Below, in pieces: positions 37,782 to 46,813 of a DNA stretch of 64,000 nucleotides. Origin of the DNA: Streptomyces sp. NRRL F-5123 (GTDB taxonomy: Bacteria > Actinomycetota > Actinomycetes > Streptomycetales > Streptomycetaceae); the NCBI RefSeq assembly GCF_000721495.1, contig NZ_JOHY01000040.1, positions 3,149-67,148 on the forward strand, read 5' to 3'. A model generated the notes under the pieces. That model searched no databases. It was not told where the DNA came from and saw only the letters and a program-made list of their open reading frames with translations. Position 1 is the stretch's first letter, and the number at the start of each line of letters is the position of its first letter. A program made the translations under genes and the position numbers.

Positions 37782-38960
37782 ATGACGTCCGTGCCGCCGG
37801 AGGACGAGGCTCCCGTCGTCACCGGGGAGATTGCCGGGTCCTTCGCGTGGGGGGTGCTGCACGAGCGGCACCCGGCGCTGATCGCGCGGGTGCGGGGGGC
37901 CACGCCGTATCCGCCGCGGCAGCAGCGGGCATTGGACGCGCTGCTGGCGGAGACCGGCACGGGCGGGGTCGTGGCGCCGCTGGACGCGGCCGAGCCCGGC
38001 GCGGACACGTGGGCGCGGTGGGGCGAGGGTTACGTGGGGCGGCGGTGGGCGGAGGTGCCGTTCCTGTGGGCCGAGAGCTTCTTCTACCGCAAACTCCTCG
38101 CGGCGCTGGGGTACTTCACGCCGGGGGCCTGGCAAGGCGTCGATCCCTTCGCACCGTTCAAGCGGGCCGAACTCGCCGCGGGGAAGGTCGACGAGGAGCT
38201 TGCGGCGGTGCAGCGGCTGCCGCACCTTCTCCCGGAGGAGCGGGACATGGCCGTCCTCCTCTCCTCGTTGTGGGGCAACCGCGCCGACCTGGGCTTCCGG
38301 ATCTCCGCCGGGGACGGCGGAGCGGGGGAGCGGGTGACGGGGCTGGTCGCCGACGACAGCGCCGCGTTCTGGGAGGTGCTGGACGGCGGGCCGCCCGGCA
38401 CGGTCTGCCTCGTCGCCGACAACGCCGGGCCCGAGCTGCTGCCGGACCTGGTGCTGGCCGACCACCTGCTCCGTACCGGGCGGGCCGCGGACGTCGTGCT
38501 GCACCTCAAGCCGTATCCGTACTTCGTCTCCGACGCGACGGTGCGGGACGTGCTCGACTGCCTGGACCGGATGGCCGCGGGGCCGGGCGACGAGATGGGG
38601 CGGCGGCTGCGGGACGCGATCGCCGGGGGGCGGCTCGTACTGCGCGCGCACCCGTTCTCCTGCGCGCCGCTGCCGTACGCGGACATGCCCGCGGACCTGC
38701 GCGCCGACTTCGCCGCCGCCACGCTCACGGTCATGAAGGGCGACCTGAACTACCGGCGCCTGGTCCAGGACCGGCTCTGGCCCGCGACGACGCCCTTCGC
38801 CGAGGTCACGGCCTACTTCCCGGGGCCGGTGGCGGCCCTGCGCACGCTGAAGTCTGACGTCGTCACCGGACTGGCCCGGCGGACGGCGGACGGTCTCGAC
38901 GCGGCGGACGGGGCATGGCGGACGAGCGGGACGCACGCACTGGTCCAGGTCAGGGCGTAA
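37782..38960 (+). CDS. ARMT1/DUF89-type damage-control phosphatase
   Basis: 392 residues from ATG 37782, preceded by GGAAGGAGAGGG. Family hallmarks: AESFFYRKLLAALGYF near residue 105, the metal site DNAGPELLPDLVLAD at about 214, and KGDLNYRRL near 323, with AHPFSCAPLPYADMP before it. These are the residues that hold the divalent metal and phosphate in DUF89 enzymes, which remove phosphate from damaged or surplus sugar phosphates such as fructose-1-phosphate. Cytosolic. Not obviously in an operon. Confidence 0.88.
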   Translation: MTSVPPEDEAPVVTGEIAGSFAWGVLHERHPALIARVRGATPYPPRQQRALDALLAETGTGGVVAPLDAAEPGADTWARWGEGYVGRRWAEVPFLWAESFFYRKLLAALGYFTPGAWQGVDPFAPFKRAELAAGKVDEELAAVQRLPHLLPEERDMAVLLSSLWGNRADLGFRISAGDGGAGERVTGLVADDSAAFWEVLDGGPPGTVCLVADNAGPELLPDLVLADHLLRTGRAADVVLHLKPYPYFVSDATVRDVLDCLDRMAAGPGDEMGRRLRDAIAGGRLVLRAHPFSCAPLPYADMPADLRADFAAATLTVMKGDLNYRRLVQDRLWPATTPFAEVTAYFPGPVAALRTLKSDVVTGLARRTADGLDAADGAWRTSGTHALVQVRA

Positions 38961-39119
38961 CCGCGCGCGTACCGGGCGAAACCGGGCCACGGTGGCGTAG
39001 CTCACGAAAATCCGACAAACGGAACTGCCGCATCCGCTTGCTCGTCCCTCCCCACGAACGGCGAATCCCGCAATGGGCGAATCCCGCGAAGCGCGAGGGA
39101 AGGACGGGCGGAGTCCGGC

Positions 39120-40331
39120 ATGGGCGAGGCGAGGAGCGGAGACCGGCACCCGGCGGACACGGGGTGGCCGGGCGACGCGCGACCGGAGCGCGCGGGCGCG
39201 GACGGTACGGGGAGCGCGCCCGGCCCGGGTGACGTGACCTCGCGGGCCACCGCGGTCCGACCCGGCCCCGTGCCCGAACCGGCCGCCACCGCCTTCCGGC
39301 CCGCAGCCGCACCGGCATCAGCACCCGTGCCCGTGCCCGCAGCCGCACCGGCATCAGCACTCGCACCCGTGCCCGCAGACGCACCCGCACCCGCACCCGC
39401 ACCCGCCGAGCGCAGGCGCGGGCTCGACCTCAGCGTGCCGCAGGTGGCGGGGAGCGCGGTGGCCGCGGTCGTCGCCGCCAAGCTCGCCTCGAACCTCGGC
39501 GTCTACGGCACCATCGTGGGCGCGGGCGTGGTCAGCGCGCTGGGCACCTGCGGCGGCTCCGTCCTGCAGTACGTCTTCCGGCACACCGGCCGCCGCGTCC
39601 AGGAGGCCGCCGTCCAGGCGGGACCCGTCGCCCGCCGGGCGCTGACCAGGACCGACGGGCTGCAGCGCGCGACCGGGGCGGCACCCGGGAAGGGCCTGGA
39701 CGGTCTGGACGGCCTGGACGGTACGGACCCGGGCCCGTACGCAGCGGCCGGGCACTCCCCGGACCGTACGCGTACGCTCCCCGCGCCCGGCACCACCGGC
39801 GCGGGCGATTCCTCCGGCGCCCACGACGGCTACGGCGCGGCCACTTCCTACCGGGCCGGGCGGCAGCGCAGGTGGCGGCGGCCCGTGGTCGCCGTCGCGC
39901 TCGCATTCGGGCTCACGATGGCCGGGATCACCGGCTACGAGGCCATCGCAGGCGAGAACCTGAGCGGCCACGGCGGCACCACCATAGGCAACGCCTTCAC
40001 CGGCCACGGCACGGGCCACTCCGGCGACTCCGGCGACGGCAGGAGCAGCGACTCCCCGTCCTCCCCGACGCCCTCGGCCCCCGCCGACCGGCACCCCGGC
40101 AGCGGCGAACCGTCCGGCCCGGCCCCCACCACCACCGCCCCCGGGCGCGGCGACGGCGGCGGCGATCCGCAGGCCACCCCCGACCCCGCACCCTCGACCG
40201 CAGCCCCCACCACTCCCCCGGCGACGCCCGACCCGACCCCCACCGCGGGGAGCGGGACCGGGGACGGCGGAGGCGCCGGCGGCGGGGCCACCACCACCGC
40301 CCCCGCGGCGCCTCAGCCGGGCGGCGGCTGA
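39120..40331 (+). CDS. Streptomyces-type membrane protein with Pro/Thr-rich tail
   Basis: 403 residues. An N-terminal Ala/Pro-rich cytoplasmic region of about 95 residues carries an Ala-Pro-Val dipeptide repeat. It is followed by RRRGLDLSVPQVAGSAVAAV, VAAKLASNLGVYGTIVGAGV and VSALGTCGGSVLQYVFRHTG, a hydrophobic pair common in actinobacterial proteins of unknown function. A second membrane helix VVAVALAFGLTMAGITGYEA near 265 is followed by an extracellular Ser/Thr/Pro/Gly-rich tail. It probably anchors to the membrane with the tail outside. It ends 19 nt inside the convergent lipoprotein gene. Confidence 0.75.
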   Translation: MGEARSGDRHPADTGWPGDARPERAGADGTGSAPGPGDVTSRATAVRPGPVPEPAATAFRPAAAPASAPVPVPAAAPASALAPVPADAPAPAPAPAERRRGLDLSVPQVAGSAVAAVVAAKLASNLGVYGTIVGAGVVSALGTCGGSVLQYVFRHTGRRVQEAAVQAGPVARRALTRTDGLQRATGAAPGKGLDGLDGLDGTDPGPYAAAGHSPDRTRTLPAPGTTGAGDSSGAHDGYGAATSYRAGRQRRWRRPVVAVALAFGLTMAGITGYEAIAGENLSGHGGTTIGNAFTGHGTGHSGDSGDGRSSDSPSSPTPSAPADRHPGSGEPSGPAPTTTAPGRGDGGGDPQATPDPAPSTAAPTTPPATPDPTPTAGSGTGDGGGAGGGATTTAPAAPQPGGG

Positions 40332-41332
40332 GCGAGCACGGCCCGGACCCTCGCCGTCGTCGCGTCCAGGCCCGACCGGACCGCGGCGAGGGCGGCGGTG
40401 TTGCGGGCGATCGCCGCCGTCTGGAGCGCGCTGTCGGCGGCGTGCCAGGCGGTCACGACGTGCGCCTGCTGCTTGCACGCCACGTCCGCGGTGGCGGTGG
40501 CCAGTTCGCGTGCCGAGGGGGTCGCGGACTGCCAGTCGGCGTCGTTGTCCGCCTCGACGGGGTCGGCGTAGCGGTAGCCGCGGGCGGCCATGCAGGCGGA
40601 CCAGCCCGCGAAGGCGCGCTTCACGCCCGGGTCGCTACGGGACTGCTGCCAGGCGTCGATCTGCAGCGTGTTCGGCAGCTCGGCGCGGGTCAGCGCGTCG
40701 TCCGTGCCGGTCAGGGCGCGGTTGGCCTGCGCGGTGCAGCCGCCCTCGGGCACGGGCCGGCCGCCGATGCGGGGGTGCGGCACCGGCTTACCCGCGGGGT
40801 CGAGGCCGAGGCTGACCAGCGAGCGGTCGGCGGCGCTGCGGTGGTCGGGGCGCGCGGCCTGCTCGGCCTGCTGCGCGGCCCGGTCGCGCCGGTCGACGCG
40901 GACGTACGACGGGGTGAGCGCCGTGTGGTAGCCGTAGCCGCGGGCGGCCGCGGGGTCGGCGAGCATGTAGCGCCGGGCGGTGAGCGAGGTGACGTCCGCG
41001 TCGTCCGCGGTGAAGGCGGGCGGCAGCGGGTCGGGGCTGAAGCCGAAGCCGGCGAGGCAGCGGTTGGCGAGGATCTGCCGGGCGGTCAGGTAGTCGCGCA
41101 GCTGGCGCCCGGAGGGCAGGTACGCGGCGAGCGGGATGTCCGGGGCGGCGCCGGTCGCCCCCGGGCCCGCGGACGGGGCCTGCGCCGCGTGGGCGGCCCC
41201 GTCCGTACTCCCCGTGCGGCCAGGGCCTTCCGGCGGGGTGCAGCCCGCGGTGGCGGCGAGTGCGACGGCGGCCACGGCACCCGCCGCGGCCGCCGCGAGC
41301 CCGGCGCGCGGCCGGGCGTGGGTGGTCGGCAC
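40313..41332 (-). CDS. Lipoprotein
   Basis: 339 residues from GTG 41332, only 8 nt after the stop of the upstream I36-inhibitor gene. The signal peptide GLAAAAAGAVAAVALAATAG ends at a lipidation Cys (TAGC) near residue 31. The mature part begins with an Ala/Gly linker, then PLAAYLPSGRQLRDYLTARQ, ILANRCLAGFGFSPDPLPPA and a Cys-containing region CTAQANRALTG ... WSACMAARGYRYADPVEA. Several conserved Cys could form disulfides outside the membrane. A common, uncharacterised Streptomyces family. Confidence 0.82.
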   Translation of the reverse strand: MPTTHARPRAGLAAAAAGAVAAVALAATAGCTPPEGPGRTGSTDGAAHAAQAPSAGPGATGAAPDIPLAAYLPSGRQLRDYLTARQILANRCLAGFGFSPDPLPPAFTADDADVTSLTARRYMLADPAAARGYGYHTALTPSYVRVDRRDRAAQQAEQAARPDHRSAADRSLVSLGLDPAGKPVPHPRIGGRPVPEGGCTAQANRALTGTDDALTRAELPNTLQIDAWQQSRSDPGVKRAFAGWSACMAARGYRYADPVEADNDADWQSATPSARELATATADVACKQQAHVVTAWHAADSALQTAAIARNTAALAAVRSGLDATTARVRAVLAQPPPG

Positions 41333-41340
41333 AGCGGGCC

Positions 41341-41781
41341 TTACTGCGTCCAGAGGTAGGACGCGTTCTGGTTGTAGGTGTTCACCAGCTGCTTCTTCTG
41401 GAGCGTGCCGACATAGTCGGAGGCACCCATGAAATTGCTGTTGTAGAACACGTACACGGACTTCGTGACGTTGCGGTTCCATGCGGAAGCCGCATTGTTC
41501 TTGACGTACTGGCCGTATCCGGGGACACCGCGCGTCAGGAACGTGTAACCGGCGAGGTTCTTGATATTGCCGTCCTCGTAGCGGCTGTCGAAAAGCGACC
41601 CCGCCTGGTAGGAGTTGTAGTACAGGCAGAACTCGCCCGTCCTCGCCTGGCCGGAGACGCCGGCGTCGCAGACGCCGTCGCGGTCCGCCGCCGTGGCCGT
41701 GGCGATGCCCATGACCGCGGCCAGGGCGCTCGCCGACAGCACCGCCGCGGCCCCACCCAGAACCTTCCTTGCCTTGCTCAT
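41341..41781 (-). CDS. Peptidase inhibitor family I36 protein
   Basis: 146 residues from ATG 41781. Sec signal VLGGAAAVLSASALAAVMGI, cleavage after ATATA. The mature domain DGVCDAGVSGQARTGEFCLY, YNSYQAGSLFDSRYEDGNIK, NLAGYTFL and WNRNVTKSVYVFYNSNFMGA has the gamma-crystallin-like Tyr/Asn pattern of the I36 inhibitors (SMI/metalloprotease inhibitor type) common in Streptomyces. Secreted. First gene of a pair with the lipoprotein. Confidence 0.87.
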   Translation of the reverse strand: MSKARKVLGGAAAVLSASALAAVMGIATATAADRDGVCDAGVSGQARTGEFCLYYNSYQAGSLFDSRYEDGNIKNLAGYTFLTRGVPGYGQYVKNNAASAWNRNVTKSVYVFYNSNFMGASDYVGTLQKKQLVNTYNQNASYLWTQ

Positions 41782-41920
41782 CGAACGTCCTCTCGGATGA
41801 CGGAAATCGACTGATGACTTCCGCTGCCGAGGAAGATACTCCGGATATCCTGGAATGGCCGCCACGACCCACCCCGGAATGACAATGCATAAAGTTTGAC
41901 ATTCATTTGACATTCACGCG

Positions 41921-43240
41921 TCAGGAATTCCGCGATGCCGCGACGTCCGCGAGCATCCGCCGCTGGTGCCGGTGCCCCACCGTCTCGTACCCGACCACCG
42001 TCACGAACGGCGCGAGCGTGAGGACCAGCAGGCACACGGGCACGGAGACGCCCGCTGCGGCGAGCAGTGCCGCGGCCAGCAGCACGAGCAGCGTGAGGCC
42101 GATGAGCAGCAGGTGGAAGGGGTCGGGCGCGGACAGCAGCAGGGTGTGCAGCAGATAGACCGTCAGCAGGTAGAGGCCGACGGGCAGCGCGAGGGCGAGC
42201 ACGACGGCGAGGTCGCCGATGTGCGAGTGCTCCTCCAGGCTCAGGCCCGCGACGTGCAGGCCCGCGCCCGCGCCCGCGATGCCGAGGAAGACGGCCATGT
42301 GGCCGTAGCCGAAGAGATACCCGCGCGACCTGCGGTGGACGAGGATGTCGCCGAACGGCACGGCGAAATACACCCACCACATACCGAACGTCAGGCCTAC
42401 GCCCGCGATGACGATCGCGACGGCGTTCCACGTCCACATCGTGCCGTCCCGGCCGCCGAGAAGTTCACCCGAAGAGGCGACGGTGCCGACGACGCCCTCC
42501 CCCAGGGTGATGATCGCGAAGAGGCCGTAGCGCTCGGCGACATGGTGCGGATGCCACGGCGTGCCGCCCGCGCCGCCCTGACCGAACACCGGCAGCAGCA
42601 GTTCGAGGACCGCCAGGACGGCGAAGACCGTGAAGGCGGCGGCCGGCGGCATCCGCACGAAGCCGACGACCACCCAGCCTGCCTGCACGGCCACCGTCCA
42701 GCGGATGCTGGCCATGCCGACGTCGTGGAAGTCCGGCGCCGCGCGCGCCGCCCGCCACCACTGGGCGAGCATCGCGACGCGCATCACGACGTAGCCGATC
42801 ACCATCGCCCGCAGCTCCAGATGTCCGCCCTCCTTGACGGAGTGGAACATCGCGGGCAGTCCGAGGGCGAAGACGACGACGCCGATCATCTGGAGCATCG
42901 TCAGGACGCGGTAGAGCCAGTCGTCGGTGCCGAAGGCCGAGGAGAACCAGCTGAAGCTGATCCAGGCGACGGAGATCGCGAACATGGCGAGGACGAAGGC
43001 CACGACGCCCTTGCCGTAGACGCCCTCGGCGAGCATGTCGGCGAACTGCCCGGCCGCGGTGCCGACGGCGACGACGAACGTGAGGTCGAAGAGCAGCTCC
43101 AGGGGGGTGGAGACGCGCCCGCCCTCCTCGGGGTCGCGGCCGCTCATCGGCACGAGGCCGTGGGCGAGCGCGCCGCTCCCGCCGTCCGCGCCGTCCGTGC
43201 CGTTCCCGCCGCCGCCCGTGCCGTTCTCGGACTCGCTCAT
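41921..43240 (-). CDS. LtrA-family membrane protein
   Basis: 439 residues from ATG 43240; an in-frame ATG at 43252 gives four more residues and neither has a clear ribosome site. Family signature near the N terminus: VSTPLELLFDLTFVVAVGTA, then VAWISFSWFSSAFGTDDWLY, RYGLFAIITLGEGVVGT. About ten to twelve membrane helices. LtrA (low temperature requirement A) proteins are integral membrane proteins of unknown transport role. Confidence 0.9.
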   Translation of the reverse strand: MSESENGTGGGGNGTDGADGGSGALAHGLVPMSGRDPEEGGRVSTPLELLFDLTFVVAVGTAAGQFADMLAEGVYGKGVVAFVLAMFAISVAWISFSWFSSAFGTDDWLYRVLTMLQMIGVVVFALGLPAMFHSVKEGGHLELRAMVIGYVVMRVAMLAQWWRAARAAPDFHDVGMASIRWTVAVQAGWVVVGFVRMPPAAAFTVFAVLAVLELLLPVFGQGGAGGTPWHPHHVAERYGLFAIITLGEGVVGTVASSGELLGGRDGTMWTWNAVAIVIAGVGLTFGMWWVYFAVPFGDILVHRRSRGYLFGYGHMAVFLGIAGAGAGLHVAGLSLEEHSHIGDLAVVLALALPVGLYLLTVYLLHTLLLSAPDPFHLLLIGLTLLVLLAAALLAAAGVSVPVCLLVLTLAPFVTVVGYETVGHRHQRRMLADVAASRNS

Positions 43241-43477
43241 ACGCAGCATCATGCCGTGGGGCCGGACTGCTGCGCGTTCACCAGCCTCTTCCGCCTCCCC
43301 GCACCGGAACGGCCACCCTCCCCGCGGCCCCTCCGGACAGTCTCGGCCGTGGCACCGCAGCCGCATGCGGGGCTGAACCGAACGGGGTACAGGGTGGGGC
43401 CCGGCGCCGGGCCCCGCCCGCCGGGGGTGCGCGGCGGGCAGAGCGCGGCGGGGGTGCGCGGCGGCCGGGGACGCGGG

Positions 43478-45409
43478 CTAGAGGCCGGCCTCCAGGCGGC
43501 CGGTCACGAGGGAGACGAAGCGGGCCGGGTCGGACAGCTCGCCGCCCTCGGCCAGCAGAGCGAGGGAGTGGACGAGTTCGGCGGTCTCGCCGAGCGCGGG
43601 GTCGTCGGGGCGGTCGGCGCGGGCCTTGTTGAGCCCGGCGATGAGGGGGTGCCCCGGGTTGACCTCCAGGATCCGCTTGACCTGCGGGACCTCCTGGCCC
43701 ATGGCCCGGTAGATGTTCTCCAGGGCGGGCGTGATCGCGTCGGCGTCCGAGACGATGCACGCGGCCGAGACCGTCAGCCGGGAGGACAGCCGGACCTCCT
43801 TGACCTTCTCGCTCAGCGCCCCGGTCATCCACGCCAGCAGGTCGGCGTACTCCTCCTGCTGCTTCTCCCGCTCGCCCTCCGCCTTCTCGGCGTCCTCCGT
43901 GCCGCCGAGGTCGACCTCGCCCTTGGCGACCGAGCGCAGCTGCTTGCCGTCGAAGCCGGGCACGACGTCGACCCACACCTCGTCGACCGGGTCGGTCAGC
44001 AGCAGCACCTCAACGCCCTTGGCGCGGAAGGCCTCCATGTGCGGCGAATTCTCCACCGCCTGCCGGGACTCGCCGGTCAGGTAGTAGATGTGCTCCTGGC
44101 CTTCCTTCATCCGGCTCACGTAGTCGGCCAGCGTCGTCGGCGCGTCCTTGTCGTGGGTGGTGGCGAAGGTGGACGCGGCGAGGATGGCGTCCCGCTCCCC
44201 GCCGTCGCCGAGCAGGCCCTCCTTGAGGACGCGGCCGAACTCTCGCCAGAACGTGGCGTAGCGCTCCGGCTCGGCGGTCATCATCTCCTTGACCGTCGAC
44301 AGCACCTTCTTGGCCAGGCGGCGGTGCATGAGCTGGATCTGCCGGTCCTGCTGCAGGATCTCGCGGGAGACGTTGAGCGACAGGTCCTGCGCGTCGACGA
44401 CGCCCTTGACGAAGCGCAGGTACGACGGGAGCAGCGCCTCGCAGTCGTCCATGATGAACACGCGCTTGACGTAGAGCTGGACCCCGCGCCGGTAGCCCTG
44501 CATGAACAGGTCCTGCGGAGCGTGCGAGGGGATGAACAGCAGGGCCTGGTATTCGAAAGTGCCCTCGGCCTGGAGGCGGATCGTCTCCAGCGGGTCGATC
44601 CAGTCGTGGCTGATGTGCTTGTACAGCTCGTGGTACTCGGCGTCGGTGACCTCGTCGCGGGAGCGGGCCCACAGCGCCTTCATCGAGTTGAGCGTCTGCG
44701 GCTCGGGGGCCGCGGCCTCCCCCTCGTCCGCGCCCTCGTCCCCGGGCGCGGCGGGCGTGTCCGCGGCCATCCGGATCGGCCAGGTGATGAAGTCCGAGTA
44801 GCGCTTGACGATCTCCCGGATCTTCCAGGGGGAGGTGTAGTCGTGCAGCTGGTCCTCGGTGTCCTCGGGCTTGAGCCGCAGCACGATCGAGGTGCCCTGG
44901 GGCGCGTCGGGGACGTCCTCCACCGTGTACGTGCCCTCGCCGCCGGACGTCCAGCGGGTGCCCTGGGTCTCGCCCGCCCGCCGCGTCAGCAGCGTGACGT
45001 CGTCGGCGACCATGAAGCTGGAGTAGAAGCCGACGCCGAACTGCCCGATGAGTCGCTCGCCCGAGGCGGCGTCACCGGACTGCTGCATCTCCTTGAGGAA
45101 GGCCGCCGTCCCGGACTTGGCGATCGTGCCGATGAGCTGCACGACCTCCTCGCGCGACATCCCGATGCCGTTGTCGCGGACGGTGAGCGTACGGGCCTGC
45201 GGGTCCGTCTCGATCGTGATGTGCAGGTCGGACACGTCGGCCCCGAGCGTGTCGTCGCGCAGCGCCTCCAGCCGCAGCTTGTCCAGCGCGTCGGACGCGT
45301 TGGACAACAGCTCCCGCAAGAAGACGTCCTTGTTGGAGTAGATCGAGTGGATCATCATCTGCAGAAGCTGGCGCGCTTCCACCTGGAACTCGAACGTCTC
45401 GGCAGACAT
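43478..45409 (-). CDS. htpG: HtpG, Hsp90-family chaperone
   Basis: 643 residues from ATG 45409 (GGAGAAGGG upstream). The GHKL ATPase is complete: ELLSNASDALDKLR (motif with the catalytic Glu and Asn), DNGIGMSREEVV, IGQFGVGFYSSFM. The middle domain has the catalytic Arg segment LNVSREILQQDRQI, and the C-terminal dimerisation region is present. Full length for bacterial HtpG. ATP-driven folding of cytosolic clients. Single gene with a long leader containing one DnaA-box-like sequence. Confidence 0.97.
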   Translation of the reverse strand: MSAETFEFQVEARQLLQMMIHSIYSNKDVFLRELLSNASDALDKLRLEALRDDTLGADVSDLHITIETDPQARTLTVRDNGIGMSREEVVQLIGTIAKSGTAAFLKEMQQSGDAASGERLIGQFGVGFYSSFMVADDVTLLTRRAGETQGTRWTSGGEGTYTVEDVPDAPQGTSIVLRLKPEDTEDQLHDYTSPWKIREIVKRYSDFITWPIRMAADTPAAPGDEGADEGEAAAPEPQTLNSMKALWARSRDEVTDAEYHELYKHISHDWIDPLETIRLQAEGTFEYQALLFIPSHAPQDLFMQGYRRGVQLYVKRVFIMDDCEALLPSYLRFVKGVVDAQDLSLNVSREILQQDRQIQLMHRRLAKKVLSTVKEMMTAEPERYATFWREFGRVLKEGLLGDGGERDAILAASTFATTHDKDAPTTLADYVSRMKEGQEHIYYLTGESRQAVENSPHMEAFRAKGVEVLLLTDPVDEVWVDVVPGFDGKQLRSVAKGEVDLGGTEDAEKAEGEREKQQEEYADLLAWMTGALSEKVKEVRLSSRLTVSAACIVSDADAITPALENIYRAMGQEVPQVKRILEVNPGHPLIAGLNKARADRPDDPALGETAELVHSLALLAEGGELSDPARFVSLVTGRLEAGL

Positions 45410-45507
45410 GGCGGCTGGCCCTTCTCCGGTCACCTATGGGTGGGTTGTGCTGACTCCCAGAACCATAGATCAACCGGAGCAGCCCGCGGGGCGCTCCGCC
45501 CTCAGCC

Positions 45508-45516
45508 TGTGGATAA
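45508..45516 (-). promoter_or_regulatory. Single DnaA-box-like sequence upstream of htpG
   Basis: TTATCCACA on the minus strand, a perfect consensus DnaA box, about 100 nt upstream of the htpG start. One box alone is weak evidence. Confidence 0.35.
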
Positions 45517-45582
45517 CTTCCGGCCACCCGGCCGGGCCCGCAGGTCAGGCCGCCCGCCGCAGGTCAGGCCACCGGCCGCAGG

Positions 45583-46524
45583 TCAGGCCGCCAGCCGCGG
45601 GTCGGTGACGCCGCCGGGGCATTCGCGGCACTCCGGCCGCCGCTCCCAGCCCGCCAGTTCCGCCCCCGCGTGGTACGCGCTGTCGTAGAAGGCCAGCACC
45701 GTCGCCCACGGGTCGGGCGTCGCGCGGGCGTCGTCGTACATCAGCAGCGCGATGTGGCTGCCGCGCGCCTCCGACCAGGTCGCCTCCGCCGGTTCCAGCG
45801 GCCGCGCGGCCAGCCCCGGCGGCTCGGGCGCGGTGTAGGAGTAGAAGGCCGGTGCGGGCACGGTGTCGTCCCCGAACCAGAACCCGGCGCTGATCACCTC
45901 GCGCGAGTACGCCTCCCGCGTGACCGGGTCCGCCGCCGCCGGCTGCCCGATCTCGCGCTCGGAGAACCGCGTCACCGCGATGTCGAAGGTGTGCCAGAAG
46001 TGGTGGACGGGGCTGGTCTTCCCCGAGTAGCCCGCGGAGAAGGCCTCCAGTACGAGGTTCACCTGGCTGAGGACGCGCCAGTAGCGCCCGACCGCCGCCG
46101 GGTCGTACGTCCGGTGCTCGTGGTCCTCGGCGAACGGCCGCCGGGCGTCCGGGAGATCGTACGGGTACGGGTGCTCGGGCACCGCGTCGATGTCCAGCGC
46201 GACGAGGGCCCCGAGGACGTCCCGGTAGAAGTCCGCGACCGACCGGCCGGCGAGCGGGAAGGACACCTCGCGGCCGGCGAGCGTCCGCACGAGCAGGCGG
46301 TGCGCGACGAAGTCGAAGTCGATGCAGAAGGCATCGCCGCCGTGGACCGGGCCCATCGGGCGTGTCGTGATGCCGCGCCCGGTGAGGTGGAAGGGCACGT
46401 TCCACCAGTGGTTGCGGCGGGGGCTGCCGGCGAGGCGGATCTTGCCCACGATCTGCACGAAGCGGTGCAGCGTCTCCTTCGAGTCGCGCCACTCGTCGAG
46501 CGCGAGCGCCGGGAACAACTCCAC
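45583..46524 (-). CDS. DUF5996-family protein
   Basis: 313 residues from GTG 46524, preceded by GGAGGAGGGTGAC. Pattern of the family: FPALALDEWRDSKETLHRFV, QIVGKIRLAGSPRRNHWWNV, PFHLTGRGITTRPM, then FDFVAHRLLVRTLAGREVSF and HHFWHTFDIAVTRFSEREIG. The invariant HWWNVPF and VHHFWHTFDIA segments suggest a metal or active-site cluster of His, but the activity is unknown. A CPGG end after ECREC adds three Cys at the C terminus. Divergent from the TROVE gene. Confidence 0.85.
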   Translation of the reverse strand: MELFPALALDEWRDSKETLHRFVQIVGKIRLAGSPRRNHWWNVPFHLTGRGITTRPMGPVHGGDAFCIDFDFVAHRLLVRTLAGREVSFPLAGRSVADFYRDVLGALVALDIDAVPEHPYPYDLPDARRPFAEDHEHRTYDPAAVGRYWRVLSQVNLVLEAFSAGYSGKTSPVHHFWHTFDIAVTRFSEREIGQPAAADPVTREAYSREVISAGFWFGDDTVPAPAFYSYTAPEPPGLAARPLEPAEATWSEARGSHIALLMYDDARATPDPWATVLAFYDSAYHAGAELAGWERRPECRECPGGVTDPRLAA

Positions 46525-46813
46525 GTCACCCTCCTCCGTCAGGGCCCGCGGGCCGTCCCGCCCACCCTGGCCCGCGCTCCACCGTCCCGCCACCCGGCAG
46601 GCCCGCCCGGGTGAGCCGGACACGCTCGCCGTGGCGCAATTGCGCCCCCGCTGCGAAACCGGGTGCCGCCGCGGGGAGGGGGCGGGTAGCGTCAGGCCCG
46701 GCCTCCCGGTGCGCAGGTTGCGGTTACTTCCTTGTCGAATTTGCCCCCATGGGGCGAATGGGTCCCTCGTGGCCCAGAAACCGTCGCCGACTCGATCTCG
46801 GGAGGCCTTCCTC

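Noticed and set aside
36969..39149. 726-residue EF-hand protein
   Set aside because: The first 540 residues are antisense to the ARMT1-type gene; GTG 37517 has a good ribosome site.
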